A stretch of 64,000 nucleotides of DNA. It comes from Hwanghaeella sp965227365 (lineage in GTDB: Bacteria; Pseudomonadota; Alphaproteobacteria; UBA8366; Aestuariispiraceae). How positions within the stretch are numbered: position 1 is the stretch's first letter; the number at the start of each line of letters is the position of its first letter. Below are positions 61,991-64,000 of the stretch, piece by piece. A program made the position numbers and the translations under genes. The stretch spans positions 4,836,001-4,900,000 of the forward strand of contig NZ_OZ245754.1 in NCBI RefSeq assembly GCF_965227365.1, given 5' to 3'. Under the pieces are notes generated by a model. That model was not told the origin of the DNA, made no database searches, and saw only the letters and a list, made by a program, of their open reading frames with translations.

Positions 61991-62806
61991 ATGGACTCTC
62001 AACAGACAATCGGGGTCAGCTTGACCCCCAAACGGTTCGGCGCCGTCAATTGGTACGGCCTGTGGTCTCTTTACAAAAAGGAGGTCCACCGCTTCCTGAA
62101 GGTCTTCACGCAAACCGTCGCCGCGCCGATGGTTACCAGCCTGTTGTTCCTGGCGATCTTCACGTTGGCGCTGGGACGGGCGGTCGAAACGATCGGCGGC
62201 ATCCCCTTCAGCCAGTTTCTGGCTCCGGGTCTGATCACCATGGCAATGGCGCAGAACGCTTTCGCGAATACCTCGTCTTCACTGGTCAGTTCGAAGATGC
62301 AGGGCAATATCGTCGACGTTATCATGCCGCCGATCAGCCCGACCGAATTCGTCGTCGCCTATGCGATGGGCGGCGTGACGCGCGGCGTGATTGTCGGGCT
62401 GACGACCTGGATCGGCATGTCCTTTTTCGTGACGATGGAGGTGCACAGTCTGCTGCACCTTGTTTATCACGGTATTGCCGCCTCGATGATGCTGGCTTTT
62501 CTGGGGATGATCGGCGGGATCTGGGCCGACAAATTCGACCATGTCGCGGCAATCACCAATTTCGTGGTGACGCCCTTCGCCTTCCTGTCGGGGACATTCT
62601 ATTCCATCGCCCGATTGCCGGAGCCGTTCTATACCCTGGCCCATTACAATCCATTTTTCTACATGATCGACGGATTCCGGTATGGCGCCATCGGCCAGTC
62701 CGATACTGCACCCTGGATCGGCATGGTCGTGATGGCGGGCGTGAATGCGGCACTCGGCCTGCTGGCATGGCGTATGGTCGCAACCGGTTACAAGCTGAAG
62801 GCCTGA
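61991..62806 (+). CDS. ABC-2 type transporter permease (first)
   Basis: The 271-residue protein has about six membrane segments with the ABC-2 features FLAPGLITMAMAQNAF, SSKMQGNIVDVIMPPISPTEF and YNPFFYMIDGFRYG. ATG 61991 (MDSQQTIG) gives a family-typical length; an open extension to 61820 reads as implausible protein. It is immediately followed by a second permease. No ATPase is adjacent; the likely partner is at 8247-9197. Confidence 0.9.
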   Translation: MDSQQTIGVSLTPKRFGAVNWYGLWSLYKKEVHRFLKVFTQTVAAPMVTSLLFLAIFTLALGRAVETIGGIPFSQFLAPGLITMAMAQNAFANTSSSLVSSKMQGNIVDVIMPPISPTEFVVAYAMGGVTRGVIVGLTTWIGMSFFVTMEVHSLLHLVYHGIAASMMLAFLGMIGGIWADKFDHVAAITNFVVTPFAFLSGTFYSIARLPEPFYTLAHYNPFFYMIDGFRYGAIGQSDTAPWIGMVVMAGVNAALGLLAWRMVATGYKLKA

Positions 62807-62807
62807 T

Positions 62808-63659
62808 ATGATGTTGTTGGCGGAGGCATCGCGGGAGGATACGTCGCGCCGCCGCACCGCGCCGAAGATCACCTTGGCGGCCCGACGGATATCCGGCTTG
62901 AACACCCTGGGCGTGGCAACGCTGATCTGGCGGCAAGTAGTTGCCGAATTCCTGGCATTCAAACTGGTGCTGCTGGGTCCGGCCCTGCAGGCGCTGTTGT
63001 TTGCCCTGGTGATTTCCCTGGCCGTGGGGTCTCGGATTGCCGAAATCGGCGGTCTGCCATTTCTGGAGTTCCTCGCGCCCGGTTTGGTGATAGCGGCGGC
63101 GGTTCAGCGCAGTTTTGAATCGACGGCCTTCTCCATGGTGCATGAGAAGTTGGAAGGGACCATTGCCGACGTTTTCGGGGCGCCGCTGAATGCAGGGGAA
63201 ATCCTGACCGGCTACACTATCGGCGCGATGGTCACCGGCATTTGTATCGGCCTTCCCGTATGGTTGGTCCTGCTTCCTTTCGGGGCGGGGCTGCCCGTCC
63301 ATGTGGCGGTGATGGTCTACTTCCTGCTGACGGGATGCGTGATCCTGGCGCTGTTCGGTCTGATCGCGGGGATGCAATCGCATCGCTGGGATTCCTTGGC
63401 GGCCAAAGAGACCTTCGTTCTGGCCCCGCTCCTGTTCCTGTCCGGCAGCTTCTTTACCATCGATGCCTTGGACGAGCCTTTTCGAACCATGATGATGGCG
63501 AACCCTGTCTTTCATCTCGTGAACGGATTCCGATACGCCATGACCGGATATGCGGATGCGCCGGTCTGGGTCAGCGTCACGGTCGTCGGCGGGCTTGCCG
63601 CCATCCTATGCGTTGTCGCGCTGCGCCTCGTCGCCGTCGGGTACAAGGTGAAGGCCTGA
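62808..63659 (+). CDS. ABC-2 type transporter permease (second)
   Basis: The 283-residue protein is a diverged paralogue of the first permease: FLAPGLVIAAAVQRSF, HEKLEGTIADVFGAPLNAGEI and ANPVFHLVNGFRYA. Both end in VGYKVKA/TGYKLKA. It starts 1 bp after the first permease stop, so a heteromeric pair is likely. Substrate unknown. About 280 bp without a gene follows. Confidence 0.9.
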   Translation: MMLLAEASREDTSRRRTAPKITLAARRISGLNTLGVATLIWRQVVAEFLAFKLVLLGPALQALLFALVISLAVGSRIAEIGGLPFLEFLAPGLVIAAAVQRSFESTAFSMVHEKLEGTIADVFGAPLNAGEILTGYTIGAMVTGICIGLPVWLVLLPFGAGLPVHVAVMVYFLLTGCVILALFGLIAGMQSHRWDSLAAKETFVLAPLLFLSGSFFTIDALDEPFRTMMMANPVFHLVNGFRYAMTGYADAPVWVSVTVVGGLAAILCVVALRLVAVGYKVKA

Positions 63660-63937
63660 TCGCCGTTCTCCTTGCGTGGCGCCGTGCTTTCCGCTAAACG
63701 CAATCCATGATCGGATTGAAGACCATAGAGCGGCTTGCCCGCCTGCGCCGACGTCGCGGAACCATCGCGGCGGCGCATGGGTGTTATTTGGTCGGTTAGG
63801 CTTTCAAATACCGATTTTCACCGCGCCGCTGGACCCCGTCCGGCGGTTCAGCATTTTAGGCCCTCGTTTCAGAACCAGAAGGGGTCGAATGCGGCGCGGA
63901 TTGGGTCACGGCCCGACCCTGGACCATGGAGAGAGAA

Positions 63938-64000
63938 ATGACGTCCGAAACTCGCAAATCCGCTGTCATGAACACCTATGCCCGCTACCCGCTCACCTTC
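63938..64000 (+). CDS. argD: Probable acetylornithine aminotransferase, 5' end only
   Basis: Only 21 codons are in the window. After a GGAGAGAGA site the frame reads with SAVMNTYARYPLTF, which resembles the ArgD N-terminus (AVMPTYAR.DLxF). ArgD makes N-acetylornithine in arginine synthesis; argG is 10 kb upstream. The call rests on a short match. Confidence 0.6.
   Translation, partial: MTSETRKSAVMNTYARYPLTF

Noticed and set aside
63881..63890. tRNA T-loop-like GGGGTCGAAT before argD
   Set aside because: No acceptor, D or anticodon arms can be folded around it.

Overview
The window is chromosomal DNA from a high-GC alphaproteobacterium (about 60% GC by eye). The best taxonomic evidence is one locus in the middle: pckA, then the ChvI/ChvG two-component pair, a short HprK made only of the kinase domain, RapZ, an EIIA of the mannose type, HPr and Enzyme I. 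That order is an alphaproteobacterial signature. A DUF1674 (SdhAF4-like) protein, an NDUFS6-like zinc-finger protein, a PAS_5 protein and a PhaB-type reductase fit the same class. A Rhodospirillales-like heterotroph is my guess, but the window cannot settle the order. I found no rRNA, tRNA, CRISPR array, phage or insertion sequence.

Layout. 1-5.5 kb (mostly minus strand): a cut-off aminotransferase, a HAD phosphatase, an internally deleted DMT exporter remnant, an O-antigen ligase-type membrane protein, Nudix, an AhpD-like protein and PhbB with a clear terminator. 5.6-14 kb: a sulfatase, a lipoprotein hydrolase, an ABC ATPase without permease, a zinc-finger protein, a methyltransferase, DNA polymerase I and a lipoprotein. 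14-17.5 kb: two Rieske oxygenases divergent from a LysR regulator. 17.5-29.5 kb: pckA, HugZ-like, SCO, chvI, chvG, then an AT-richer insert (two SEL1 proteins, an ogt gene and an ogt fragment), followed by hprK-rapZ-EIIA-HPr-EI. 29.6-41.9 kb: a secreted protein, a DMT exporter, acetoacetate-CoA ligase, a MocR/GNAT/PPOX group, an MFS exporter, DUF1674, HtpX, RsmB and an orphan sigma-54 response regulator. 42-53.3 kb: an SDR facing a BKACE-family enzyme, DUF3429 and YkvA proteins, another SDR, LysE exporters, a SEL1 protein, PhhB, a small zincin, a GntR/PhyH/oxidoreductase group, and a LysR. 53.3-64 kb: argG, a PAS protein, a TlpA-like thioredoxin, HtpG, glutaminase, the Anbu proteasome homologue, RecX, a small membrane protein, two ABC-2 permeases, and the first 21 codons of a probable argD.

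How the genes work together. PckA, ChvIG and the permease-less PTS branch make up a carbon/envelope-state control module. PhbB and acetoacetate-CoA ligase are two separated steps of polyhydroxybutyrate turnover. The Rieske pair, the SDR/BKACE pair and the PhyH/oxidoreductase pair look like small catabolic units for unknown substrates.

The most interesting points are: (1) an apparent tandem duplication of [ogt 3' end + SEL1 gene] inside the otherwise conserved chvG-hprK interval; (2) two Rieske oxygenases that both carry a glutamate at the electron-bridge position; (3) a 23-bp inverted repeat overlapping the -35 of a well-formed pckA promoter; (4) ABC ATPase and permeases split to opposite ends of the window; (5) a stable hairpin upstream of htpG and a structured intergenic region beside recX. 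Nothing here is clearly a complete new system. The strongest leads are (1) and (2).
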